NCBI RefSeq assembly: GCF_036416795.1
Contig: NZ_CP143867.1
Span: 2,232,001-2,296,000, forward strand
From: Bacteroides sp. MSB163
GTDB taxonomy: Bacteria; Bacteroidota; Bacteroidia; Bacteroidales; Bacteroidaceae
Length of the DNA: 64,000 nt
Direction: 5' to 3'
Part shown: positions 56,861 through 64,000 of the stretch, piece by piece
How the letters are laid out: each line of letters opens with the position of its first letter
How positions within the stretch are numbered: position 1 is the stretch's first letter
Made by a program: the position numbers and the translations under genes
Notes under the pieces: generated by a model
What the model was told of the DNA's origin: nothing
Database searches by the model: none
What the model saw: the letters and a program-made list of their open reading frames with translations, nothing else

Positions 56861-57294
56861 AGCAACTATTTAAAGAGCCTCCTACAAGTTGGGATAGGGT
56901 ACATCTTTTTCACAGAGTGTGGTTCCGCAAGGAAAATGGTGTACATAGTCCGAAGGTAGAGAGACTGGAAAGCTGTAGCACACCTCTCTGACAGTATTTC
57001 TACATCCTGTCAATGTCGTAGTTTGCGGATTTTATCTGACTTTGCAAGTCACAAATGAAATTATTTGCAATGAATCGTATCACACTAAGCTTGAAACGCC
57101 CTTTCATCTGGTTAAACCGCTTTCGTTATCGCTGTGGCTATGAGGGACTTTCCTGATTCACCTTATCTGCGTTGTCCGCTCACCCATTTAATTCATAGCC
57201 CGTTCATAAATAATCTTCAGAGGATTTGTTCAATGCATTTGAATCTTTTACATTTGCATGTTGTTAACGTATAAGTGACTAATGCAACACAGTT
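56861..57294 (+). other. Intergenic region with a broken gene fragment (434 bp)
   Basis: No complete gene is present. 57070-57156 holds a decayed partial copy of the gene at 58839 (separate entry). The rest shows no recognised repeat, RNA or terminator; the last 50 bases are presumably the leader of the serine hydrolase gene. Confidence 0.5.
57070..57165 (+). pseudogene. Partial broken copy of the 58839 gene
   Basis: ATG 57070 reads MNRITLSLKRPFIWLNRF then RYRCGYEGLS and stop at 57154-57156. The intact gene at 58839 begins MNRLTLTLKRPFIWLSRF then RHRCGYGVHS. DNA similarity continues past the stop to ATTCACCTT (about 57165) and then vanishes. It is a 5' fragment left by duplication or by insertion of the serine hydrolase gene between two copies. 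Confidence 0.75.
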
Positions 57295-58824
57295 ATGAAG
57301 AACAAACTTACTTTATTTTTTCTTGCGCTCTCCTTGTTGGCATCCGCAACGGCCAGTGCACAAATCCGTGAGTTGGAACGTTCCACGCCCGAAGCCGAAG
57401 GGGTACCTTCCGGAGCAGTCATTGCTTTGATGGACTCTCTGATGGGACTGCCTAAAACTGATATACATAGTGTAATGGTGCTGCGTCATGGTAAAGTCAT
57501 TGCCGAAGCCTATCCCGCACCTTTCGCACCGGAATATCGCCATACCGTATTTTCCTGTTCTAAAACCTTTGTGGGTGCTGCTGTTGGTCTTGCCATCTCC
57601 GAGAACCGTCTGCGACTGACAGACCGTGTAGCCTCTTTTTTCCCCGACCAACTTCCGGATAGCATTTCAGCAAACCTTGCCGATATGACCGTCCGTAACT
57701 TGTTGAACATGACCTCCGGCGTTACTCCGGACTGGAATATGCGTAATGTCCGTACCGACTGGATAAAAGGTTATTTGGGAAAAACGGTAAAAGTGCCCGG
57801 CGAACATTTCGATTATGACTCTATGAGTTCCTATATCCTTTCCGCCATTGTGCAGAAAGTAACCGGAATGAAGGTGTTGGACTATCTCCGGATGAAACTT
57901 TTTGAGCCGATGCACATTACCGATATATCCTGGGAAACCAGCCCTGAGGGTATCAACACCGGGGGATGGGGGGTGTATATACAGAGCGAGTCGTTGGCGA
58001 AATTTGGTTTGTTGTTGCTGAATCGCGGTGTATGGAAAGGTAAACAACTGCTTCCCGCCTGGTGGGTAGACCAAATGATGGCGAAACAATCGGATACGGG
58101 TAGTTTTGGCTATGGTTATGGCTATCAGATGTGGCTTTGTGAATATCCGGGTGCCATCCGTATGGATGGAGCTTTGGGGCAATATGTGCTCATCATGCCC
58201 GATAAAGACATGGTAGTGGTCATCACCGAATGTACCCTGATAGACGGAGCCACACAACGTCGCCTGGTATGGAACCGCCTGTTACCTGCCGTGACAGGTG
58301 ACCAGCCACTGATAGCAGGGAAAGATTATAAGCGCTTGCAGAAAAAACAATCTTCTTACCAATTGCCGTTAGTACAGGGAAAAGCAAGTTCATCCCTTGT
58401 CGGGGAATATGCGGATAAAAGCATAATGCTTGAGCCTAATAAGCTCGGCTGGCAGTCTCTGGATCTTCATTTTAAGCAGAAAGAAGTGATAATGACAGTG
58501 GTGGAAACTAACGGAACAAAGTATGACCTCCTGTTTGGCTATAAACAATGGAAAAAGGTTTCTATCGAAGGCTATCCACCCTATTCTATTGAAGCCAAGG
58601 GACGCTTTAACGGAATAGAAGGCCCCTTTTATGTGGCGGGAAATTATGCTTGGCCGTCTCCTTCCACATTGGAGCTGAAAGCTCATTATGTCAACTGGAT
58701 TACAGCTCTCAATCTTGCTCTCCGTTTTGACGGAGAGAATGTGCAGATGACGGTAAAAGAAAACTATTCTTCCGAGGCGAAGGTGATTAAAGGAAAGGTT
58801 TTATTTATCTTTGCACCCAATTAA
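57295..58824 (+). CDS. Secreted serine hydrolase, class C beta-lactamase/esterase family
   Basis: A 509-residue protein with signal peptide (MKNKLTLFFLALSLLASATASA). The penicillin-binding-protein-like fold shows SxxK as SCSK (about residue 87), YxS as YDS (about 178) and a C-terminal lid. NLLNMTSGVTPDW and YDSMSSYILSAIVQKVTG are typical of the EstB/Beta-lactamase family. The last about 170 residues form an extra beta domain. Substrate unknown: members act as esterases, D-aminopeptidases or peptidoglycan enzymes. The next gene starts 14 bases later. Confidence 0.8.
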   Translation: MKNKLTLFFLALSLLASATASAQIRELERSTPEAEGVPSGAVIALMDSLMGLPKTDIHSVMVLRHGKVIAEAYPAPFAPEYRHTVFSCSKTFVGAAVGLAISENRLRLTDRVASFFPDQLPDSISANLADMTVRNLLNMTSGVTPDWNMRNVRTDWIKGYLGKTVKVPGEHFDYDSMSSYILSAIVQKVTGMKVLDYLRMKLFEPMHITDISWETSPEGINTGGWGVYIQSESLAKFGLLLLNRGVWKGKQLLPAWWVDQMMAKQSDTGSFGYGYGYQMWLCEYPGAIRMDGALGQYVLIMPDKDMVVVITECTLIDGATQRRLVWNRLLPAVTGDQPLIAGKDYKRLQKKQSSYQLPLVQGKASSSLVGEYADKSIMLEPNKLGWQSLDLHFKQKEVIMTVVETNGTKYDLLFGYKQWKKVSIEGYPPYSIEAKGRFNGIEGPFYVAGNYAWPSPSTLELKAHYVNWITALNLALRFDGENVQMTVKENYSSEAKVIKGKVLFIFAPN

Positions 58825-58838
58825 AGAGTTTATCGATT

Positions 58839-59471
58839 ATGAACCGTCTCACACTAACCTTGAAACGCCCTTTCATCTGGTTGAGCCGCTTTCGTCACCG
58901 TTGCGGTTATGGGGTACATTCACCTTTTGCTTTCAGTTTGATTACGCAGGTGATTTATGAGAGTACCCCTTATTATAAATACAAGGATCTGGCTGTGGAA
59001 CAAAAGAAGCTGGCTTCGCAGAAAGATAAGAACTGGACGTATGAATCGAAAAAAGTGAAACGTCTTTTGTTCCGGTTGGTCAATTATACTCAGCCCGATA
59101 CCATTGTGGATGTCGGCAGACTGGCTGCTTCTTCTCTTTATCTGAAAGCGGGAAAGAAAGGGGCGGACTATACTTCTGCATCCGAACTTTCCGAACTGTT
59201 TTTGGAAGCCGGAGTGCCCGTAGACTTCCTTTATCTGCATGATTACCGCCATCCTGAATTTGTAGAGAAAGTGTTTTGTATCTGCACCGCACGCACTGCA
59301 AAGAAATCTATTTTTGTGGTGGAAGGAATAAGGTATACTCCACAAATGAAAAAGCTCTGGAAGCGCATGATGCAGGATGAAAAAGTGGGCATTACGTTCG
59401 ACCTTTATGATATCGGCATCCTCTTCTTTGATAAAACTAAGATAAAACAGGACTATATTGTCAACTTTTGA
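58839..59471 (+). CDS. Conserved Bacteroidales protein of unknown function, SAM-methyltransferase-like fold
   Basis: A 210-residue basic protein. The start (KRPFIWLSRFRHRCGYGVHSPFAF) is a highly conserved family signature. The middle has a weak Rossmann-type first strand (PDTIVDVGRLAASSLYL), but the glycine-rich SAM loop is incomplete, so activity as a methyltransferase is doubtful. The end (YDIGILFFDKTKIKQDYIVNF) resembles C-terminal methyltransferase strands. It lies 14 bases after the hydrolase gene and 40 before the adenosyltransferase gene, so the three are probably co-transcribed. The role is unknown. Confidence 0.65.
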   Translation: MNRLTLTLKRPFIWLSRFRHRCGYGVHSPFAFSLITQVIYESTPYYKYKDLAVEQKKLASQKDKNWTYESKKVKRLLFRLVNYTQPDTIVDVGRLAASSLYLKAGKKGADYTSASELSELFLEAGVPVDFLYLHDYRHPEFVEKVFCICTARTAKKSIFVVEGIRYTPQMKKLWKRMMQDEKVGITFDLYDIGILFFDKTKIKQDYIVNF

Positions 59472-59511
59472 TTATCTTTAGGCGTTTCAATAGTGATAAA
59501 CACTAATCGTT

Positions 59512-60066
59512 ATGAAAATATATACAAAAACCGGTGATAAAGGTACTACTTCGTTGGTAGGTGGCACCCGTGTACCGAAGACCCATGTCCGCCTGGAGGC
59601 GTATGGTACGGTAGATGAATTGAATTCCAATTTGGGTTTGCTCCTTACCTATCTGCCCGATGAAGAAGACAAAATGCTTGTCCGTCATATTCAGGACCGC
59701 CTCTTTGCAGTCGGTTCCAATCTGGCTACTGATCTTGAAAAGACGGATTTGAAGTGTGCCAGTGTTATTCATCTCGAAGAAATAGAACGCATTGAGAAGG
59801 AAATAGACCGTTTGGATAACCTTCTTCCCCCGTTGCATGCTTTTATATTGCCTGGTGGCAGTCGCGGTGCCTCTGTTTGTCACGTTTGCCGCACGGTTTG
59901 CCGCAGGGCGGAACGTCGTATTCTGGCCTTGGCTGAACAATGCGCAGTTGCTCCTGAATTACTCGCCTACGTGAACCGTTTGTCCGATTATTTGTTTGTT
60001 TTGTCACGGAAAATCAACCGGGATGAGAAAAAAGATGAAATATTTTGGGATAATAGTTGTAAGTGA
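59512..60066 (+). CDS. ATP:cob(I)alamin adenosyltransferase, PduO/MMAB type
   Basis: A 184-residue protein with every landmark of the PduO-type family: N-terminal YTKTGDKGTTSLVGG (ATP-binding), LEAYGTVDELNSNLG, LPGGSRGASVCHVCRTVCRRAER and LNRLSDYLFVLSR as VNRLSDYLFVLSR. It transfers the adenosyl group of ATP to cob(I)alamin to make coenzyme B12, needed for methylmalonyl-CoA mutase in Bacteroides propionate formation. Cytoplasmic trimer (family knowledge). Full length compared with relatives (about 180-190). Confidence 0.92.
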   Translation: MKIYTKTGDKGTTSLVGGTRVPKTHVRLEAYGTVDELNSNLGLLLTYLPDEEDKMLVRHIQDRLFAVGSNLATDLEKTDLKCASVIHLEEIERIEKEIDRLDNLLPPLHAFILPGGSRGASVCHVCRTVCRRAERRILALAEQCAVAPELLAYVNRLSDYLFVLSRKINRDEKKDEIFWDNSCK

Positions 60067-60138
60067 GAGATTTTATTATACTTTTGCCGAAAAATAGAAA
60101 GTAGGACTTAATATTCACAATTTTAATACTTAGGACTT

Positions 60139-60360
60139 ATGTATTGGACATTGGAATTAGCATCTAAACTGGAAGATGCTCCCTGGCCGGCAACCAAGGA
60201 CGAATTAATAGATTATGCCATTCGTTCGGGCGCTCCGCTTGAAGTGATTGAAAATTTGCAGGAAATGGAAGATGAAGGCGATATTTATGAAAGTATTGAA
60301 GACATATGGCCCGATTACCCCAGCAAAGAGGATTTCTTCTTTAACGAAGAGGAGTATTAG
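60139..60360 (+). CDS. DUF2795 domain protein
   Basis: A 73-residue acidic protein. MYWTLELASKLEDAPWPATKDELIDYAIRSG followed by APLEVIENLQEMED matches DUF2795, a small helical domain conserved in Bacteroidetes and of unknown function. The C-terminal IWPDYPSKEDFFFNEEEY is strongly conserved in the family. A strong hairpin terminator follows it. Confidence 0.85.
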   Translation: MYWTLELASKLEDAPWPATKDELIDYAIRSGAPLEVIENLQEMEDEGDIYESIEDIWPDYPSKEDFFFNEEEY

Positions 60361-60416
60361 CATGCTTTTTAAGCCTTGTTCCGGTTGGAGAAATACAAGG
60401 TAGTTAACACATAGAA

Positions 60417-60470
60417 AGAGGTAGTCCGTTAGATCTGTTTATAACAGGTTAGGAGGATTGCCTCTTTTTT
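60417..60470 (+). terminator. Strong rho-independent-type terminator or attenuator upstream of the RecQ-like gene
   Basis: AGAGGTAGTCC (60417-60427) pairs with GGATTGCCTCT (60455-60465) with G-T wobbles, and a nested CTGTT/AACAG stem fills the loop. Six T follow the right arm (60465-60470). The ATG of the next gene is only 15 bases further, so transcripts of that gene must either start after the hairpin or read through it. Confidence 0.8.
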
Positions 60471-60484
60471 ATATTATTCCATTT

Positions 60485-62926
60485 ATGACTGAAACACGAG
60501 AAAGAACGGTATGCCGCCTGCCGGAACTAAAAGAACGGCACTTACCCGGAGATTGCCGGGAAGCGGTATACACGCTTTTAAAAGCGACTTACGGTTACGA
60601 ACAATTTCGTGATCTGGAAGTGTACGACGATTTGTTCAAGGGGAAGGACACGCTTCAAATTTCACAGGGGCAATTGATAGAAAGTGTTATTGTCGAAGCG
60701 GAGAAAGCCCGGAATGGAGGAGAAGATGTGGATAACATTTTGCTTACAGCACCTACCGGTGCGGGAAAATCCCTGTTGTTTCAGTTGCCTGCCATCTATC
60801 TGGGTAACGAATACGGGATGCTTACCATTGTCGTATCTCCCTTGAAAGCATTGATTGTAGACCAGGTGGAAGGCTTGCAGGAATTGGGGTACATGCGTGT
60901 GGCGTATGCCTCTTCTGATTTGTCGCCCGAACAGAAGAACGAAGTGTACAGGCAGGTGCGTGAAAGTGAAGTGGATCTATTCTATCTTTCACCGGAGTTG
61001 TTGCTTTCGTATGACATCAAGCACTTTGCAGGTGAACGGCGTATCGGTCTGGTCGTAGTGGACGAAGCCCATACGGTAACTACATGGGGCAAGGAATTTC
61101 GTGTGGATTATTGGTTTCTGGGGCGTTATCTGCAAGGCTTGAAGAAAAGCCTTGGATATGCATTCCCGCTTTTTGCACTGACGGCTACGGCTGTATGGAA
61201 TCCGAAAGGAGGGAATGACATGGTGTTCGAAACCATCCGTTCATTGCAAATGGAGCCATGTGTGCTTTATGCAGGTACAGTGAAACGCCGGAACATCGGC
61301 TTTGATATCCGGCAGATGGAGATAGAGGAAGGAGAAACCTATGATAAAGCTAAACAGCGTGTTGTGGCTGGCCGTGTGGAGGATTTCCTCGACGGGCATA
61401 AGACTATTCTTTATTATCCTTTTGCAGGTGGTATCGATATGCGTTTGAAAACGTGGGTGAAATCGACGGATTGGCATCTGGTCGCCTCCTACTATGGTAA
61501 GAAGGACAAAGAACAAAAAGCTGCTATTGTACAGGAGTTCAAAGAAGGCGGGAAGCGCATGATTGTGGCTACAAAAGCATTCGGCATGGGTGTGGATATC
61601 AGTGATATCGACCGGGTGTATCATGTGGCGCCTTCCAGCACATTTGTGGACTATATACAAGAGATCGGACGTGCAGCCCGTGATACGGATATTCATGGTA
61701 TTTCGGCAACGGATTATCATGAAAGGGATTTCTATTATATGAAGCGCCTGCACATGGCGGGTAATATAGCGCAGGAACAGTTGTCGCTGATTTTGAAGAA
61801 ACTGGTGGAAGTGTACCGGATGAAAGGCGAAAAACAGGAAATGCTGGTGTCTTTGTCTGACTTTGAGTTTGTGGTGAAATTGCCAAGAATGAAGAATAAG
61901 CTGGAATATGAAGCGGAACTTGGACAATTGATTAAGACTGCTCTGCTATGGTTGGAAGATGATTTGAGTCATCGTTATGGAAAGAAATTGTTGGAAGTGA
62001 GTCCGCAAAACCTGCTGACGGAAGGATATATTCAGGATAAGACTGGTGATGTTTTTATTCATGAGTTCAAGGATTATCTTACGAAGGTGAAGGGCACGGA
62101 AGATGTATACACGGCACGTTTGGAGAAACTGTGGGAAGAACGTTTCGCAGGATTGGGATATAGAGAATTTAAACAGAAATTAAATAGTGGTACGTTGTGG
62201 GAAGGTTCCCGTGCAGTGTCTGTGGGTAAGCATGAAGTATTGCTGAAAGAAGATGCAGCCGTAATTCGCCAACGAATGGATGGACTATTCTATAGTTTGA
62301 AGACTTTGCTTGTTGATAAGTTGCGGAAGACTAAAGGGCGTTTTGATGAAGAAGAATTGCGTGCGATATTTGCCGAGCATGGTATGGATGTGCCGTCAGC
62401 AAAACGTTTCATAGGTTCACTGCTGGAGTCACGTACGGAAGAAGGGCGTAGTGTGAGCTATATCAGTAGTGTGAAGAAGAAAGACTCCAATGAACTTTCT
62501 TTCACGGTGACGAAAGGATTTGACTTGTTGCTGTCGCGCTATCAGAAACTCTTTAGCCAGCGCATTGTGGGTAAAAAAGGTGACCGGTTATTGTTCTATA
62601 GTACTCCGTTCTCTGATTTGAATATGCTGCTTAATCTCCTTTCCATGCTCGATTGTCTTTCATTCAGTGTAGAAGGTGGGGGTACGCCTTGTGTGCAGGT
62701 GTTTTTCGATGATCCTGAGAGTTTACTGCAGATCGCGTCCTCTGATGAATATCACAATCTGATACTTGAGAATAATGAGCAGATATTCCAGGAGCAGATC
62801 GAACTGTTCTCTTTCTTCTTCGGAACGGATGGAATGGATGATACGAAACGCTGGGATTTTATTGAAGACTATTTTACCGGAATGGGAGTAGAGGAACTGA
62901 AGGCGAAGTATGCTGCTCCACTATAA
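60485..62926 (+). CDS. RecQ-like superfamily 2 DNA helicase
   Basis: An 813-residue protein from ATG 60485 (the frame is open from a TTG at 60458 that overlaps the terminator). Motif I TAPTGAGKSLLFQLPA, motif Ia VVSPLKALIVDQV, motif II VDEAHTVTTWGKEFRVDY (RecQ-like aromatic-rich loop), motif III ALTATA, and motifs V-VI AFGMGVDISDIDRVYH and QEIGRAARD give a complete helicase core over about residues 75-420. The C-terminal half lacks the four-cysteine RecQ zinc domain and a clear HRDC, and is unrecognised apart from a winged-helix-like region. A divergent RecQ relative in DNA repair is likely. Its end overlaps the opposing DUF3037 gene by 6 bases. Confidence 0.8.
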   Translation: MTETRERTVCRLPELKERHLPGDCREAVYTLLKATYGYEQFRDLEVYDDLFKGKDTLQISQGQLIESVIVEAEKARNGGEDVDNILLTAPTGAGKSLLFQLPAIYLGNEYGMLTIVVSPLKALIVDQVEGLQELGYMRVAYASSDLSPEQKNEVYRQVRESEVDLFYLSPELLLSYDIKHFAGERRIGLVVVDEAHTVTTWGKEFRVDYWFLGRYLQGLKKSLGYAFPLFALTATAVWNPKGGNDMVFETIRSLQMEPCVLYAGTVKRRNIGFDIRQMEIEEGETYDKAKQRVVAGRVEDFLDGHKTILYYPFAGGIDMRLKTWVKSTDWHLVASYYGKKDKEQKAAIVQEFKEGGKRMIVATKAFGMGVDISDIDRVYHVAPSSTFVDYIQEIGRAARDTDIHGISATDYHERDFYYMKRLHMAGNIAQEQLSLILKKLVEVYRMKGEKQEMLVSLSDFEFVVKLPRMKNKLEYEAELGQLIKTALLWLEDDLSHRYGKKLLEVSPQNLLTEGYIQDKTGDVFIHEFKDYLTKVKGTEDVYTARLEKLWEERFAGLGYREFKQKLNSGTLWEGSRAVSVGKHEVLLKEDAAVIRQRMDGLFYSLKTLLVDKLRKTKGRFDEEELRAIFAEHGMDVPSAKRFIGSLLESRTEEGRSVSYISSVKKKDSNELSFTVTKGFDLLLSRYQKLFSQRIVGKKGDRLLFYSTPFSDLNMLLNLLSMLDCLSFSVEGGGTPCVQVFFDDPESLLQIASSDEYHNLILENNEQIFQEQIELFSFFFGTDGMDDTKRWDFIEDYFTGMGVEELKAKYAAPL

Positions 62927-63304
62927 AACCAATTCTTTGAATAATCTTTCTAACGTCCTGTCCAGATCGTCGGAGAAACCGGCATGCGGACGGGACGTTT
63001 GAATACAGGAACTCCGCACGGCAGTCAGCCAGCGGAAACGTTCCGGTACATCAAGTTGGGCAATGGGGCCGCCGTCTTTGGCTCCCGAACATATTTTATT
63101 AAATACATCCAAATGGGCAAATACCAATTCCCGGTCTACTTCGGAAACATATAGCTTCAGTTTGTCCTCGTTTACCTGACAAACGGACTTGATGTAACCT
63201 GCCCTTTTCGAGAAAAGGATTACTCCCACATTGAAGAACTCCTCACGTTCTACTTTGGGAACCAGGCGAATAACTGCGTACTCATATAAGTGCTTTCCTT
63301 GCAT
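62921..63304 (-). CDS. DUF3037 protein, partner of a HipA-like kinase
   Basis: A 127-residue protein. YEYAVIRLVPKVEREEFFNVGVILFSK is the signature of DUF3037, and the last helix SDDLDRTLERLFKELVL completes it. Function is unknown, but the family is regularly encoded next to HipA_2-type kinases. Here its start overlaps the end of the kinase-like gene by 23 bases on the same strand. It converges with the RecQ-like gene. Confidence 0.85.
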   Translation of the reverse strand: MQGKHLYEYAVIRLVPKVEREEFFNVGVILFSKRAGYIKSVCQVNEDKLKLYVSEVDRELVFAHLDVFNKICSGAKDGGPIAQLDVPERFRWLTAVRSSCIQTSRPHAGFSDDLDRTLERLFKELVL

Positions 63305-64000
63305 TCTGTGCTTCTTTTACAAATATTTCGGAATGTGCCAGTCTTTCGGTCAGAAAGCGGGTATAGATATCTCTGATTTCTTCGGGCGTTTCATGGGTGT
63401 CTTCCCAGTTCAGCCAGTCGTCAGGAATAAGTGCGACGATCTGCTGTATCTTTTCATCAGTCAGCATGGGACGAAGGACGGTATCGGCTTCTTCAAGTCG
63501 GGATGCTTCGGGGAGCAGCACGTGATTTTTGATATAGGTGAACGGACTTACCGCATGCTTCTTCCAGTTTTCCCATGAATGGTGAAAGTAAAGAGAAGCG
63601 CCGTGGTCTATCAGCCAAAGTTCCTTGTGCCACATCAGCATATTGGTGTTGCGAAAAGTACGGTCTATATTGGTCAGGTAGGCATCCAGCCAGACAATAC
63701 GTGAGGCCAGTTCCGGATCTACCTTGGTTGCTACAGGATCGAATGTCAGGGCCCCCGAAAGGAAGTGTAACCCTAGGTTCAGTCCGCGGCTGCCTTGCAA
63801 TAAGTCTTGTATTTCTTCGTCTCCTTCGGTCCGTCCGAATGCTTCATCGAGGTTCAGAAACACCAGCTCCGGCACTCTGAATCCAAGTATATGCGCAACC
63901 TCTCCACCAATTAGTTCGGATATCAATGCCTTTGTTCCATGGCCGGCACCACGAAACTTTACGACGTATTTGAATTCGTCATCAGCTTCCGCCAGTGCTG
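63282..64000 (-). CDS. HipA-like kinase family protein (HipA_2), N-terminus beyond the window
   Basis: The frame runs off the right edge; at least 239 residues are visible, beginning ALAEADDEFKYVVKFRGAGHGTKALISELIG. The Lys in VVKF and the following KALISEL resemble the ATP-binding part of HipA kinases. RIVWLDAYLTNIDRTFRNTN has the catalytic-loop pattern (D..L.N.DR...N) and LWLIDHGASLYFH the Mg-binding DHG. No HipB-type antitoxin is adjacent; the neighbour is DUF3037 instead. Substrate and toxicity are unknown. Confidence 0.85.
   Translation of the reverse strand, partial: ALAEADDEFKYVVKFRGAGHGTKALISELIGGEVAHILGFRVPELVFLNLDEAFGRTEGDEEIQDLLQGSRGLNLGLHFLSGALTFDPVATKVDPELASRIVWLDAYLTNIDRTFRNTNMLMWHKELWLIDHGASLYFHHSWENWKKHAVSPFTYIKNHVLLPEASRLEEADTVLRPMLTDEKIQQIVALIPDDWLNWEDTHETPEEIRDIYTRFLTERLAHSEIFVKEAQNARKALI

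Overview
The window looks like a chromosomal segment of a gut Bacteroides. The evidence is a SusC/SusD pair, a hybrid two-component system regulator, many lipoprotein signal peptides, Bacteroides-type -7 boxes (TAnnTTTG) and type V fimbrillin-like genes. The species cannot be fixed from sequence alone. The gene set resembles the B. ovatus / B. cellulosilyticus / B. intestinalis group (inference).

Left part (1-5460): mostly leftward genes for a small unknown protein, a HAD phosphatase, a hexapeptide O-acetyltransferase, a 3'-truncated YbaK/ProX deacylase and a Crp/Fnr-type regulator. A rightward membrane sensor kinase and a HAMP-domain remnant follow.

Central part (5548-33984, plus GH95 at 47214-49691): a polysaccharide utilization locus very like known xyloglucan loci. 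In order it has a three-module esterase (SGNH - alpha/beta hydrolase - SGNH), SusC, SusD, a modular surface glycan-binding lipoprotein, two BACON-GH5 endoglucanase-type enzymes, an HTCS regulator, GH31 (PA14-containing alpha-xylosidase type), GH2 (beta-galactosidase type), GH3 (beta-glucosidase type) and, after an interruption, a GH95 alpha-L-fucosidase. Working model: surface GH5 enzymes cut the backbone, SusC/D imports oligosaccharides, and the exo-enzymes plus esterase strip fucose, galactose, xylose and acetyl groups. The absence of GH43/GH51 suggests fucogalacto-xyloglucan rather than arabino-xyloglucan. The locus is scarred by an IS1182-type insertion flanked by a truncated AAA ATPase gene, two large palindromic repeats and an in-frame stop near the end of GH3.

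Inserted island (34250-47068): a three-gene YD-repeat/Rhs polymorphic toxin operon (a protein with a T9SS-like C-terminal domain, a YD-repeat protein, and a DUF6443/Rhs protein with a variable C-terminus). Behind it lies a displaced cassette array: an immunity candidate, a toxin fragment, a frameshifted immunity pseudogene, a second Rhs core carrying a different C-terminus, a lipoprotein immunity candidate, a third toxin fragment and a third lipoprotein. A 1.48-kb near-identical direct repeat joins the full gene and the orphan cassette, so recombination could swap the toxin tip. This is the most unusual part of the window.

Right part (49854-64000): a fimbrial operon (DUF3575, DUF5119, fimbrillin, and a large fimbrillin with a probable lectin-like tip domain), a secreted serine hydrolase, a conserved unknown protein with an upstream broken partial copy, a cobalamin adenosyltransferase, a DUF2795 protein, a RecQ-like helicase directly behind a strong hairpin terminator/attenuator, and a leftward HipA-like / DUF3037 pair cut by the window edge. 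No rRNA, tRNA or CRISPR array was recognised by eye.
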